The notes under the pieces are model-generated. The model was not told where the DNA came from. It ran no database searches and saw only the letters and a list, made by a program, of their open reading frames with translations. From the NCBI RefSeq assembly GCF_036320965.1, contig NC_092234.1, forward strand, positions 42,101,532-42,165,531: a stretch of DNA of 64,000 nucleotides, written 5' to 3'. Both the position numbers and the translations under genes were made by a program. How positions within the stretch are numbered: position 1 is the stretch's first letter; every line of letters starts with the position of its first letter. This document shows, piece by piece, positions 47,026-58,474 of this stretch. The stretch comes from Panulirus ornatus (taxonomy: Eukaryota; Arthropoda; Malacostraca; Decapoda; Palinuridae).

Positions 47026-47120
47026 GGGGACAGGATAGAAAGAATACTGCTCATGTATCTCTTGCATATCATGGAAGGCAATTAAGAAGGTCCACAGTAA
47101 GTGGAAATCCCCTCCACTGT
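47026..47120 (+). mobile_element. SINE-like retroposon, copy S7, old
   Basis: TTCCTGGGGACAGGATAGAA, AGAATACTGCTCATGTATCT, CATGGAAGGCAATTAAGAAG and GTGGAAATCCCCTCC follow the block order of S2 at perhaps 70-75 percent similarity. The 3' half is missing. Confidence 0.55.
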
Positions 47121-47509
47121 ATTACTTTATAAAAGATGGAATAGAGTACGGAGCCAGGCAAGGTTTTTTAAGCCTGAAGATGTGTTCATCTGTGCCAGAA
47201 GATATATATGAAAGAAAGGATATTATATCTTATGGACAAATGCCCTTTCAAACTACCCATTCCATTTGTGGCCCTGAAGGACCTAGTTTTTGTTACCCAG
47301 TATGTTTCTGATGGTTTACCTGTTTTCTTTCTGTGAATTCAGTATCTTTAGTATATGTCTATTGAGGATAAGGATCTAGTGACTATTTCATAAGGATTAA
47401 GGTCTGTGATTAGTCAGCCTTTGATGCCTAGGAGTGATAGACATTTTGAAGAGGCAGCTTTCATGATTTCTTGGACTGCCAACCTCATTCCTTTCAGACA
47501 TCCTCTGCT

Positions 47510-47880
47510 GGTTTTTTTTTATTATTATTATACTCTGTCGCTGTCTCCCATGTTAGCAAGGTAGCGCAAGGAAACAGATGAAAGAATGGCCCAACCCACC
47601 CACATACACATGTATATACAATACACATGTATATACATACACGTCCACACATGCACATATACATACCTATACATTTCAATGTATACATACATATACACAC
47701 ACAGGCATATACATATATACACATGTACATAATTCATACTTGCTGCCTTTATTCACTCCCGTCACCACCCCGCCACACATGAAATGACATCCCCCTCCCC
47801 CTGCATGTGTGTGAGGTAACGCTAGGAAAAGACAACAAAGGCCACATTCATTCACACTCAGTCTCTAGCTCCTATATTGC
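47510..47880 (-). mobile_element. LINE 3' UTR copy in intron 3, minus strand
   Basis: The tail (AATAATAATAAAAAAAACC on the minus strand), the GCGCTACCTTGCTAACATGG box, the TA/TG-rich middle and the GGCCTTTGTTGTCTTTTCC block are all present. It lies about 130 bases upstream of coding exon 4. Confidence 0.9.
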
Positions 47881-48005
47881 CAAAAATTTTTCTTTACAAA
47901 CAAAACATTGTTTCTAATAGCTTTGTAATATGGTCATAAGTATAGATCTAGACTTAAGAATGTGTAAGCAGAAGAGTTAAATATAGTGATTTTTTATCAT
48001 TACAG

Positions 48006-48242
48006 GAGATGGAAATGCGTTTGGAGCCATGGATATGGTGTATGGCGATCTTCACTATATGGCGTTCACTTATCATCATCTATGCCTCGATTGTGAATGA
48101 CATGGTGTTTACATACCATGTTCTCATGTGCCTGTTATGGATTCTCTTCATATTATGCAATGTTTATGCTTGGTTGGTCGTACACTCATTTTACCATGAA
48201 CTGTGTGAGGTTACAAGACTAGAAGATGTAGCAAGAGTTAAG
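48006..48242 (+). CDS. Coding exon 4, pasiflora-like protein (residues 145-223)
   Basis: The acceptor is TATCATTACAG and the donor AAG|GTGAGT leaves phase 0. It encodes a short basic linker, hydrophobic segment 3 (PWIWCMAIFTIWRSLIIIYA), the loop IVNDMVFTYHV, hydrophobic segment 4 (LMCLLWILFILCNVYAWLVV), and a juxtamembrane segment HSFYHELCEVTRLEDVARVK. The exon is fully open with strong hydrophobic periodicity and is the best single evidence for a real membrane protein here. The last residues, LEDVARVK-M, continue in either alternative exon. Confidence 0.88.
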
Positions 48243-48322
48243 GTGAGTTGAATTAAAGTTAGGGCTTGCATGGTTGAAGATTATTTATTGTTTTTGTTTT
48301 TTCATCATTTCAGTTTTATCTA

Positions 48323-48620
48323 TTTATGGATGAGGCATTGAGGAAGGTGAATGCAAGGGTCTTGGAGAGAGGGGCTGGTTTGCAGCCTGTCAGCAGGGAG
48401 ATGAGTCAGTTGGTTTTTGCTGATGACATGACACTGATGGCAGATTTGAATGAGAAACAGCAGAAGCTGGTTTCTGAGCTTGGGAAAGTATGTAACAAAA
48501 GAAAGATTGGAGTGAATGTGAAAAAAGGAAGGCTATTAGGTTTAACAAAGGAGAGGGACAGGTTAGATTGGGTGAGTGTTTGAATGGAGTGAGCAAGGAG
48601 GAAGTGGGGTGTACCTGTAT
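48323..48620 (+). mobile_element. LINE fragment in intron 4: RT catalytic core
   Basis: One frame reads FMDEALRKVNARVLERGAGL, MSQLVFADDMTLMADLNEKQ (FADD catalytic box), then QKLVSELGKVCNKRKIGVNV. It is truncated at both ends and could be mistaken for an exon of the host gene. Confidence 0.88.
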
Positions 48621-49176
48621 TTCATTCTCCATGTTATCAGAAAAAATTAAGATACTGTAAAGGAAATTTCTTTAGTAAAGAGATTTATACTTTATCATTG
48701 AAAGTAACACAGAAAATAAACATCTTTTACGTTACTTACAATCAAGTGTTGGAGGTATAGCTTTGAGGGGGTTTACCTGTCACCAGCTTATATATTTCAA
48801 ATGCTAATTTTCAGTTGCTTTTTATGTTTTAACCTTGTATGATAATAGCTGTAAGCACAAAGACAGTTACTTTTTAGAGAAGCAGCATTAAAGTTTGTAA
48901 CCATGGTATTTTTGTTGCACATAAGTTGCCTGAAACATAGTCTCCACAGTAATCTTTAATAACTGAATGTCTTCTGTGTATCTCTTGTTATTCTAAAGTC
49001 ATAAATGAAGACCAGCAATATTTTTGCAAATAATGTTATGTAACAGTTACAGGCACCATTTAATGGCAATGTAATGCACTTAATCTCTGTTTTTTGAGGA
49101 AAGGAAATCACTCTGTGGACAGTCTGTTCTACACACATTCTCAGCACTACCATAATCTTACTGCACCCTTTTACAG

Positions 49177-49269
49177 ATGGACACGATGAGCACCCTTGGG
49201 TTTAGTTCACGCCCCACAACTCCAGGGGCACGTTCTACTCTTTCTACCCAGATTGACTATAATGCGTAG
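49177..49269 (+). CDS. Alternative terminal coding exon 5A (residues 224-253)
   Basis: The acceptor is CACCCTTTTACAG, reading in phase 0 from exon 4. It encodes MDTMSTLGFSSRPTTPGARS and ten further residues ending DYNA, then TAG. The tail is Ser/Thr-rich with an RPTTPGARS motif that could be a phosphorylation or adaptor site; this is inference. A weak ATTAAA at 49668-49673 could end this transcript. Exon 5B has the same phase and motif, so the two are probably alternatives and not consecutive, because 5A carries its own stop. Confidence 0.75.
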   Translation: MDTMSTLGFSSRPTTPGARSTLSTQIDYNA

Positions 49270-50031
49270 AAACTCAGATATATGTGTTTATTACTGTTTG
49301 GTCAATACTTTTTTAATAACTTGTACAGCTTTTTTAGATTTATTTACTGTGTTAAATGTAGGTTTTTTATCAGTGTCATCATGATACTGTTGTTCCTTAG
49401 ACCAAAGTAATTTTAAATTGTTGCCTTTTTGTACATCCAAGAAGAATGCTTCTGTACAAGCTTCATTTTCCTGTACCTTTCATGATATAATGAGCAGGTT
49501 TATTAAGATTGCTCATTATGCTGTCTCTGATCAAGATAACTGTGTAAAGATATTACTTATTAATCAAAGAGCAGTCAGAATTTTGTTTGTTTTGCTAGAA
49601 CAGCAAGTATTATGACTTTCCTGCAAAGTTTTTGTTTATTTTGCCATATTTTGAAAGAAATTGTTAGATTAAAGAGAGCATCTGTTGATATGTGAAATTG
49701 ATTATTGCAATTGTTATTGAGAACAATATATAGACAGAAAAAACTGTTTTCATTGAAAAGGAATTTTGTATATATGGAGCATTGTTGTCATTTATGAAGT
49801 ATCCCCAATGCTGGAATGTCATGATACTATAAGCATAGTTGGGGTTTCCTCTCAAAGGATGGATGCTTTCATACCTTGTATTGAAGATCATAAAATGCTG
49901 AGTTTGAATACAGATTCATGCATGATTTAGATTAAGTAGCAGACCAAGCTTGTTTTGATGCAAATATGTTGATTTTGATGAACATTCAGGTAGTGTAATG
50001 TTCATGAACCATGTATGTTCCTGTATTTCAG

Positions 50032-50115
50032 ATGGAGACAATGAGTTCATTCACAGCCTCGCGACCCACTACCCCGGGTGCAAGGTCTGATGTGTCATCT
50101 AAGATGATCACTTGA
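50032..50115 (+). CDS. Alternative terminal coding exon 5B (residues 224-250)
   Basis: The acceptor is ATGTTCCTGTATTTCAG, reading in phase 0 from exon 4. It encodes METMSSFTASRPTTPGARSD and seven further residues ending KMIT, then TGA. It shares M-(D/E)-T-M-S and RPTTPGARS with exon 5A but has a different end, which suggests an old exon duplication. The 3' UTR continues to the AATAAA at 50310-50315. Confidence 0.78.
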   Translation: METMSSFTASRPTTPGARSDVSSKMIT

Positions 50116-50309
50116 ATAGAAGTGCAGCACAAGATGAAACTTTGGTATCAGCTAAGGAGACCATGTTAATGCTAAAGTTTTCCAAGTTTTTAAAGAACTT
50201 TGTGAGTCACTATTTAAACTGAGTCCGAGTGTATGGGATGTGATGATGTACTTAAAGACGTTCTTTTGCCATAAATCCCCCTTCCCCATATACTTTGTTT
50301 TATAACATC

Positions 50310-50315
50310 AATAAA
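50310..50315 (+). terminator. Polyadenylation signal AATAAA
   Basis: CATCAATAAAAGCAG lies 195 bases after the exon 5B stop, a normal position for the 3' end of this transcript. Confidence 0.6.
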
Positions 50316-50869
50316 AGCAGTCCTTTATACTTAGTCATTTTTTGCTATTTTTTTTTACTCAGAAGCCTCATTGCTTGTAGCACTTTTTGCATCAGCATGC
50401 TCTCACTTTAGTCTTTCCCTGCACTATTGTGCACATGCACTGAAGTCCTCTCCTGGCTGTCATAATGTTTTTCCGTCTTGGATGGCTTGTTCATCACCTT
50501 TGGTGAACCTAACTTGATCATTTATATCTAGACCACTTTAGTCATTTGTGAGTTTTTTTGGTCTAGTTTTTAAAGAGTATGTGTTGTGATTTCTTGTTGG
50601 TAATGTGTAAGTATATGTTTAACTATACTTTACATGCATGTATCTTCATCCTTTTATGTAGAAACTGGTGCTTGTAATTTACATACATTTGGCATGATCC
50701 TTATGTATTGCCTAATTTATGTTTGTTTGAATTTGTTGCTTTGAAAAAGTAGTAAATCTTTAGAACACACACTTACACACTCACCCAAGTAGACACATGC
50801 TTATAAACATGCACAGATACAAGTTCCAGAGTTTTTTACTTTCAGAAACAGACTACCATTTGTATTATA

Positions 50870-52470
50870 TAGATAGGATGGATGAGAAATCATGGAAAGC
50901 ATTGATATCATTAGATGAGGCAAAGATAAGCTCATGAAGGCTCTGTATCCATATACAGCATATGATTAAAAATGGTATCTCACCTTACTTGCCCACAGAT
51001 TATTCAGAACAAGATAAGCTGCTTGAGATGTTGTTTGAGTACTTGCTTGAAGAGGGATCAGTGTTAGTGGAAAAAGTTGGAAATCATACCTAGTTATAGG
51101 AAGAGTTGCAGAGAAAGTGTCCCAAATTACAAGGCCTGTATTACTTGCAATCATTCTTTAAACACACAGAAAAGGTAGGCAGAGGAGAAACTACCCAATG
51201 AAAGTCAGTAGAGAAAAGAGGTATTAAGAACTTCCATTGATGTATTAGAAGAAGCAGTAGCCCAGGTAAAAGAGATGAGTGAGTAAACTATGTATTTTTG
51301 TGAGTGCCAAAGGGTATTTGACAGTGTACCCAAATTGGGTCTAGAACATTTCCTTGCAGGTTTAATGATAGTTTTCCTCTGGTGGAGTCAAAACTATATG
51401 AATGGAATAGAGGATGCCTTTTCAAATTGGATAAAAGTAACCATTGGTGCTTAACAAGGATCACTTCTGGGGCCACTGGAAGGCTAGTGAAGGAAAGAAA
51501 TTAACAGGCGGGAAGGAAACAAAGGACACTTGTTTAAGATGCCTTTTGAAACTAGGTAAGAGTAACTACTGATGCTCCTTAGGACTGTTGGTATTGCTGA
51601 TTTATGTAAATGACTTGCCAGAAAGCTTGAAATCATATAGGAATGTGATAGAAGATAATCCAAAATTTAGCAAGAAATACAAAGTGCTTCGAGTTGTGGC
51701 TCTGCAAAAAGACGGGTGTGCCTAAGCATTGGTCAGATATATGATGATGAAATTCAACTCGATCAGTACAAATGAAGAATTAGTTCGAGATGAGACTTTC
51801 AGGTCTTATGATTATCATCTTGTAGAAGCCAATTTTAGGAATCTTCTTGTGTAAGGGACTTTAGGGGTTGGTGTATCATGCAGTGTGTTAGTTAAACCAC
51901 TTGAGGAGAATTGTTAAGGAAATTATACTGTTCATTGTTGAAATTGTCTAACAGTATATGAAAAAAAAAAAGGCATCCAGAAAATGATTGCAGAATATAT
52001 CAAGCCTAGATTAAAGTGTGCATTACCGGTCAGATCATCTCCCGAAGGAGGCACTGAGATTTGCTAGAAAGGACATATAGAGAGTAACAAAATTTTTCCA
52101 AAATGAAAGAAGCTAAGCAATAAGTAAGTGTCAGCAACTGTATATTTACCCACGTTGAAAGAAATACAGAGTAGGTAAAGTTATGATTACAACTTTCATC
52201 AAAAGTTTGATAATATCAGCATGAAGCAGGTCACTATGTGTAAGGAACTGACCAAGTAGAGGAGATGACAAGAAATGTCATGAGATGCATCAGAAAGATT
52301 AGGAAATATTTCTGTAGTACTGCATTAGAGTAATAGATGATTGGAGCAAGCTAAGAGTAGGAGTAACGAATGTGGAGAATTCAAGAGATTGTAGTACAGA
52401 AAAGAGGCTAAGATTAAAGCTATGTACATGTAAATGTCCTTTCCAAATGGAGTCATAAATGTGCACAAAT
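50870..52470 (+). pseudogene. Decayed CR1-like non-LTR retrotransposon ORF2
   Basis: Frames show, in order, FDSVPKLGLEHF (palm block), KVTIGA-QGSLLGPL, LLIYVNDLPESLKS, MKFNSISTNEELVRDETFRS, KMIAEYIKPRLKCALPVRSS followed by PEGGTEI, and RKYFCSTALE with WSKL-type C-terminal words near 52300-52370. These are successive blocks of a reverse transcriptase ORF2. The block containing KVT...GS is duplicated (51420-51470 and 51540-51590) around a foreign-looking 70-base stretch. Numerous stops make it non-functional. It starts 550 bases beyond the host gene's poly-A signal. Confidence 0.65.
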
Positions 52471-53090
52471 GCAAGCATGCACAAACAAAGAGGGAGGAGG
52501 GGTGTAGGTAGGTTGCCTAGACTGATTGAAGTTTTTAAATCCAGTTGGCTGTTAATTAGCTACATTTTCAGAAAAACTTTCTTAAGCATCCAATGTATAT
52601 GAAATGAAATTCACTCGTTGCAATTATATGATATTGTTTATCCAGCCTATATACTTAATGGAGATATGTTTAGAATAGTACTGAAAAAGTTTGATGTTTC
52701 TTAGAGCAGGGGTATATAAGCTTTTGAATTGAAAGGTCAGAATTGCTTTTAAGGAGGAGTCCCACAAGCCTGAAAAAATATAAAATTTAAAAGGTGGTGA
52801 AACTGAATGACAAGTAGCAGTAGTTTTACTGAGCATGGTCAGAGAATGGTAACTCTCCACAGCAAAACATACTGATGCAAACATTTCTTTTCAAGACTGA
52901 AAAACCAATTAATTAGATAATTTTATTCTCTAATGACTAAAAAGGAAAATATACTTCTCAGTTTTAAAAATAGTTTTTGATTTCCATTAAAATATGTACA
53001 TGATTGTCACTTTCTCATTTCTAGATTTACCATTCTGTTATGGTTAAATATTGTGTGAATAATTATAGATTTACCTAATATTGTGTTTCT
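52471..53090. other. Unique AT-rich spacer
   Basis: Nothing recognised. Confidence 0.4.
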
Positions 53091-53091
53091 T

Positions 53092-53178
53092 CCTGAGTTA
53101 TCTTGTTGGAGGCTGCACACTTAAGAAAATATACCTGAATTATCTTGTTGGAGGCTGCACACTTAAGAAAATATACCA
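53092..53178. repeat. 44-bp tandem duplication
   Basis: TTATCTTGTTGGAGGCTGCA plus CACTTAAGAAAATATACC occurs twice in tandem just left of the Tigger-type transposon. Confidence 0.95.
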
Positions 53179-53203
53179 TAAGGGAAAGAGTTCGCATGGA
53201 ATA

Positions 53204-54284
53204 CAGGTACACCACTGAAATTCCGGCAACTGATGGTTAAGTACCTCTTTTAGTCTGGACAAAATTACGTGAGGGAACTTGAAATTACCACCTCCACCAG
53301 ACTAGTTTACTGGGCAGCCACAGATGGTATTGTGTAGGGAGCGCTTATTTACATTCTCTACACTGCACTTTTGTGATACAACAATTCTGTAAGATTCTTA
53401 GCTTATTTTGCTTAAATTTAACCTTAGCTATGGTTTCTAAGACATATAAGAGTGTCAGTGGTGGTGTCAAACGTAAAAACCAGTCCATATCGATCCAAGA
53501 TAAAGTAGAACTGTTGAAAAAAATGGACTGTGGTGTTTCAGTGTATAAGCTGTGTGACATCTACAGTATTGGTTCATCAACTGTTTATAATATAAAGAAG
53601 CAAAGGGAGAAAATATTGAAATTCTATGCAGACAGCAATTCCAAGAAGCAAATGATGATTAGAAAAACTATGAAAGATGGTAAGAGTACTGAGTACAATC
53701 GAGTGATGATGCATTGGTTTCGACAGCGTCAGAGTGATGGAGTGGACTTGTCAGGTATCATGATAATTGACCACGCTAAGTTGTTCCAGAAAGAACAAAA
53801 ATTACAACATGAGCGTGACTATAGTGAAGGATGGCTTCAAAGGTTCAAGAAGCGTCATGGAATTTCCATGAATAAAGTGTGCAGAGAAAAGCGGTCTGCA
53901 AACCATGAAGGAGCTGTTGTGTATCTGGACGAATTTGCAAAACTCGTAGCTAACGAGCACCTAAGTCCTGAGCGGGGGTATAATTCAGATGAAACTGCAT
54001 TACTCTGGCGATGCACACTTAGGAAAATGCCAACAAAAGACGAAGAAGACCCCACAGGATTCAATCTAAGGACAGACAGACCATCTTAGGGTGCTCAAAC
54101 ATTTAATATTTTAATTTAAATTTCTAGCAGTCTATGGTATACTTTAGACACATGGAAGAAGTATAATTATTGGGTTAGAGGTGTGTTGATGAATTATTAT
54201 TACGGGACCACGGTTGGTCTGGCAAAAGGGTTAATCTGGCAAGGCTTTGGAACCAAGCGTGTCAGAAAATTGGTGGTGTACCTG
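53204..54284 (+). mobile_element. Tigger/pogo-type DNA transposon, 1,081 bp, internally deleted
   Basis: The left end is TA|CAGGTACACCAC and the right end is GTGGTGTACCTG|TA. The terminal inverted repeats match perfectly for 12 bases and imperfectly further in. The flanking TA on each side is the target duplication typical of the Tc1/mariner superfamily, including pogo and Tigger. The element carries a transposase N-terminus in the same orientation (53430-54089) but is less than half the length of full Tigger-type elements. It is therefore a non-autonomous deletion derivative. Confidence 0.9.
53430..54089 (+). pseudogene. Tigger/Jerky-type transposase, N-terminal 219 residues
   Basis: The chosen start gives MVSKTYKSVSGGVKRK; an ATG 57 bases upstream adds an unlikely hydrophobic leader. 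Residues about 14-65 form a Psq/CENP-B N-terminal helix-turn-helix (ISIQDKVELLKKMDCGVSVY then KLCDIYSIGSSTVYNIKK). Residues about 93-155 form the second, Tc5/CENP-B-type DNA-binding helix-turn-helix (MHWFRQRQSDGVDLSG, GWLQRFKKRHGIS). Residues 186-193 (SDETALLW) hold the first catalytic Asp of the DDE domain. Soon after GFNLRTDR the frame is broken (a GCSN-like block persists in another frame), and the rest of the DDE domain is absent. It may bind its terminal repeats but cannot catalyse transposition. The first 200 codons are remarkably free of stops. Confidence 0.88.
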
Positions 54285-54289
54285 TAGAT

Positions 54290-56570
54290 GCCAAGATGAT
54301 ATAAGAGAGAAAATTTAGGAAATATTATCTGTCTGGATACCTTGATTCAGCTGTGGTAACTGAAATGCAATAAGTTTTTAAGATAATATTCATGAAGTAA
54401 CTTAGAGTTATTCAGCCATCCATTAGCTTATGGATCCCAAATTTTATCAACGTATGTATTTATGGATGTGTTGCAACAGAATTCCATACAATTAATGAAA
54501 CAAGAAATACCATGTAGTAAACAGGATGAATGTATGGCATTATGACTAGGCAATTGTAAGATTCCTGTGTGTTGCGCACCACTCTTTACTAGTAAAGTAA
54601 TACAGAGATGGAGTTATAGGATGATGATTGTTCTTCACATCTAATGTTTAGAAGAATACAATCCCAAAACTGCTTAAATCTGCTTCTGATCATAAGAATT
54701 CGAAGAAGTTAAGGAGTGAGTTACTTTTTCCAGGTGACTAGGGTTAGATGAGAGCCTACAGCAAGAGAAGGGTCAGAAAGGGGAGGAGACTAAATAGGAT
54801 AACAAAGAGAATAGACATGTGTAGGTGTTATAATATACCAGTTCTGGTGACTAGAGATATCTTTTGGCATTAGAATAAACGGTTTCGGAGTCTGCCCTTG
54901 AAAGTTTGAACACTATTCTGAAATGTCATGTATCAGAACATGGAAGATTATAAATTTTTGGTAAAGTCTTTCTCTGCTTAAGTAATAACTAGCAGTCAAG
55001 ACCCATTGTTGCAGTATATTCCACAACATAAGTGTTTGTGCTTATCCTGTTTAAATATTTTGGATGTGATTTAAATGTGCATTGTGCTGGTAAAGTGGAG
55101 TCTTTTATTTGGGGTTGGGGATACCTAGTAGAATGCATTAATACCTTGCTCCTTGATTTATTAATTTAGTTAACTGTCTTGGAATTGGATAAGCTTAATT
55201 ATGTGAATCTTCATTTATTGAATATAGATGTTAGTCACCTGAGGTGATTGATTTTGGTGATGTTTGTCCATTCTTGAATGGAGCAGGTCATTTACAGAAA
55301 TGGTTCTGTAGTTAGTGCTAATATAAGTCCTTTAGAAAAACAAAGTTCTCTTATCAGTGTTATTTTTAACTCCATTCACATTTGTGTGGAGTGGATCAGG
55401 TGCATACTGCCTGTTAACCCAGACAAACACCTATTCACCTCATGTCTAGTGTGCTCAAGTAAACATAGGCTTTCACAGTAATGGAAATGTGTTATATTTT
55501 ATTTTGTATGCAAAGTTAATTTTTACAAGATCCTTGTCTCCTTTCACAATTATATTTTCTTTTGTATGCAAAGTTCATTTTTCAAGATCATTGTTTCCTT
55601 TCACACAGCCATAGATAAATACACCTTACAGTACAGAGTAAAGTTGAAATCTGTAAAATATATCATGTAAAGCTATTTTTTATGCCTTTTTTTTTATATA
55701 TATATAGAGGGAACAACATTGATTAAACATATTCACATTTAGTTGACTCGGCAAACACTGGATACATCCCATTCTTCAGATTATGTCGTGAAATTTATTC
55801 CACCTTTAATACACTGAGATATGTACAGGTTATGCTTTCCCATCTATTCTCTGGACTCCTCCCATCTCTTGAACAGTTACAGACTTTAACTCATCGTATC
55901 ACATGACCCTAACATTCTTAAATTCTAAGTTTTGTATTGAAGATACTAAACTGCTAATTTTCAGCTGCCCCGCATTCACCCCACTGAGACAGACTTACCA
56001 TCACTAATTTCTTCATCGATGGTTCCAGCCAATGGATGAAGGCACCACTTTCTGAGTACTGCAGGAGCTCCATAAAAGGGAGACTTAGCTATCTTGACAC
56101 AAAAAAGAATATGTATTTTTAAAGTAACTTTATATTGTCATAAGTTTTTTATGTGTATTTATTTTCGTATTTTTATGCTGTACGTATGAAGATAACTAAC
56201 ATGTGTACCATATTTGAGAAATTTCTCAAGTAGTAAACCCAGTTGTATTATACTTTATAAAGAAAATAAAAAACATGATTTACTTTTTTAGAATAATTTA
56301 CTTCCAGAGAATAAGATTCAAGTAGTGTGACATACGTATAGAATATAGCTAAAGTATGGTGCATTTAGGTTGTTTTATAAATGGTGCTATACCAATGATA
56401 CAAATTTTTACTGTTTAAGAACCTTTACAGTAGAATGAGGTTTGAGAGTCATTTCATTTTAGTCTGCCAGTTTCCAAAGGTCAAAGGATTATTTATTTTT
56501 CAGATGCGAGTGTCACTCTTAAGCACAATGCCAAAGTACATTCTTCCTCCCAGAACATAACTGACTGTAG
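54290..56570. other. Unique AT-rich spacer with a roughly 60-bp imperfect tandem duplication
   Basis: TTTTGTATGCAAAGTTNATT to CTCCTTTCACA is repeated at about 55498-55610. I see no gene. Confidence 0.45.
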
Positions 56571-57450
56571 AAAAGCAGGGCTCAGGTGGATGACATCAAG
56601 CTTAAAGAGTTAGCTAGCAGTTTGGCTAGACAGAGTAGGACATCTTTGAATACTGTAAGAGAACAAGAAAAAGGGTACAGTAGAATAAATAAAGAGGTGC
56701 ATAAAAATGAAAGATGGGCAAGACATATGAAAGAAATTGTTCCAAAAAAAGCTTCAAGAGTGAATTGAAAGTTAATGAACAGCTAGATTGAAGGCCTCAC
56801 TTCTAGATACAAATAAAGGTATAAGTATATTAGGTGAATTCTAAGTTCCCAAGTGTACTTACTGTAGAAGATATATTATCTCCAGTATTGCCGTGATAGG
56901 ATGGGGGAGACACCATGATAAACATGATGGTAAGTGAGATATATATAGAGGTTCATGAAAAAATTTGCATCTGTGTCAGATTCAAATCCCTGAGAGCACC
57001 TTGACTTACTGTTTGATAACATTGTTGACTTGCTCTTTATTGACATTGTAAGAGAGTTTGGTATAAAGGAAGCAAACATCTCTTCATTTCTGAAAATTAT
57101 TTGAGATGTGCGAAATAGAGGCTGCTATCACTGACATGCATGACATAGAAATTACTGAAGTACATAAGAAGTAAATAGATGAATGTAAGCAAAGGATAAA
57201 ATACTTTAGTGAAAAGTAGGATGGGCATATAGGATATAAGTTATGAATGTTTTGGACTAATAGAGTGAGGACTGACATAGAATAAAAAGAGACAGGTGAT
57301 TGGACTACTAGAAGGCATGTGACCCATTCACCTATTGAAGGACATTCATTACATTCATAACAATTGCAACCTTTAATTTTTTGAATCAGGTAGACTGAAT
57401 AGTTCTCTGAGAGATGGGGGTGGGGGGATCCAGAGGAAACTAAGAAATGA
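56571..57450. other. Unassigned; possibly remnants of a LINE
   Basis: A 60-codon Lys/Arg-rich frame (56586-56768) and minus-strand frames are present, but I cannot match any block to a known domain with confidence. Confidence 0.25.
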
Positions 57451-57477
57451 AGAATTGTTTTTTCTTAAACTTGCATG

Positions 57478-57790
57478 GAAGTACCTTTACAGTATTGGAG
57501 ATTTAAATAAATTATGTAATTACATAGTTATATGGCAAAAGCAAATGGTACTCAGAAGTTTGGAAAGATGTTTGAGATTACAGAAAACTCGAGAGATGGT
57601 ATCCCTATGGATAAGAATTTATTTTAAAAAACATGTAAGGAAGTACCTTTACAGTATTGGAGGTTTAAATAAAGATGTAACTACATAGTTATGTGGTGAA
57701 AGCAATTGGTACACAGAAGTTTAGAAAGATGTTTGTGTTTGAAGAAAGTTCAAGAGATGGTATACCTATGGATGTAATATTCCTAACACA
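57478..57790. repeat. Imperfect tandem duplication, about 165-bp period
   Basis: AAGTACCTTTACAGTATTGG occurs at about 57479 and 57640, and the similarity continues through TAAATAAA..ATGTAA, GCAAATGGTACTCAGAAGTT / GCAATTGGTACACAGAAGTT and AGAGATGGTAT. It may be a duplicated piece of a decayed LINE, but no diagnostic RT motif is visible. Confidence 0.75.
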
Positions 57791-58474
57791 TATGATGGAA
57801 GTAGGTTATTACATGCACTGACTCAACTGCTTTGTTTGATTTGTGAGTTAGAACCCCACATGATTTGCTTGAAAAAAAAAAAAAGGTACAACCAGCTGGC
57901 TTTGCATTAAAGCAAAATTTCATAGATCAGTGTAGTGATGTCATGACTCTTCAACCATGCCACTGCATCCACTGTAAATGTTGCTTACCTGTATGTTCTT
58001 TCAGTAACATTTTGGTTATTATTCTGTGAGCTCTGATATATCCCAGCCCCTAAGGCCTGGCCTGGCAGCATGCAACTGGTGGTTTCTTACAGTTTCTGTA
58101 CAAAGACCAGCCACAGTGAAGCTGTGGTGTTTTTCAAAATTTCCACTTTTGTAAACTTTTCACTTTCAAGAGTCAGGTCTACAAACATCTGTGGAACTCA
58201 AATTAATCCAAGGTGTATGTTTTTTAATATGCTCATTATTATACCTTTTGCCAACATAGCTATGAGCAGGGCACACTTTTTCCCCTGCCTAGTTGGTTAC
58301 AATAAAAAACTGGACAAACTGTATTATTGTCTATTTTTTATAAATTTTAAGTTGTTATGCAGAAGCTACAGAAGTTTCTTTAAATATGCCCTTTTTCAAT
58401 AACCTGTGGTGAGATGTATGTGAATTATCACAAAAATTTATCTGATAACAGTCCGTCCAAATTTTTTAATATGT

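Larger units (their letters stand above)
34454..50315 (+). other. Gene locus: four-TM pasiflora-like gene with two alternative 3' exons
   Basis: Four constant exons and two alternative terminal exons join in phase: 207, 130, 95 and 237 coding bases, then 93 or 84. All junctions I used have AG acceptors and GTAAGT, GTAAGA, GTAAGA or GTGAGT donors. The product is 253 or 250 residues with hydrophobic segments near residues 61-90, 115-142, 153-174 and 183-205, with Ser/Thr-rich N- and C-terminal tails. The introns (4.6, 2.8, 5.7 and 0.9 kb) carry at least ten LINE or SINE pieces. The promoter and any 5' untranslated exon are not identified. An AATAAA signal at 50310-50315 follows the distal last exon. 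Confidence 0.8.

Noticed and set aside
48326..48583. 85-codon frame as an extra exon between exon 4 and 5A
   Set aside because: It contains the LINE FADD catalytic box and matches other LINE copies; no splice sites bound it.
53373..53429. Upstream ATG adding 19 hydrophobic residues to the transposase
   Set aside because: The leader is unlike transposase N-termini, and MVSK is a better start.
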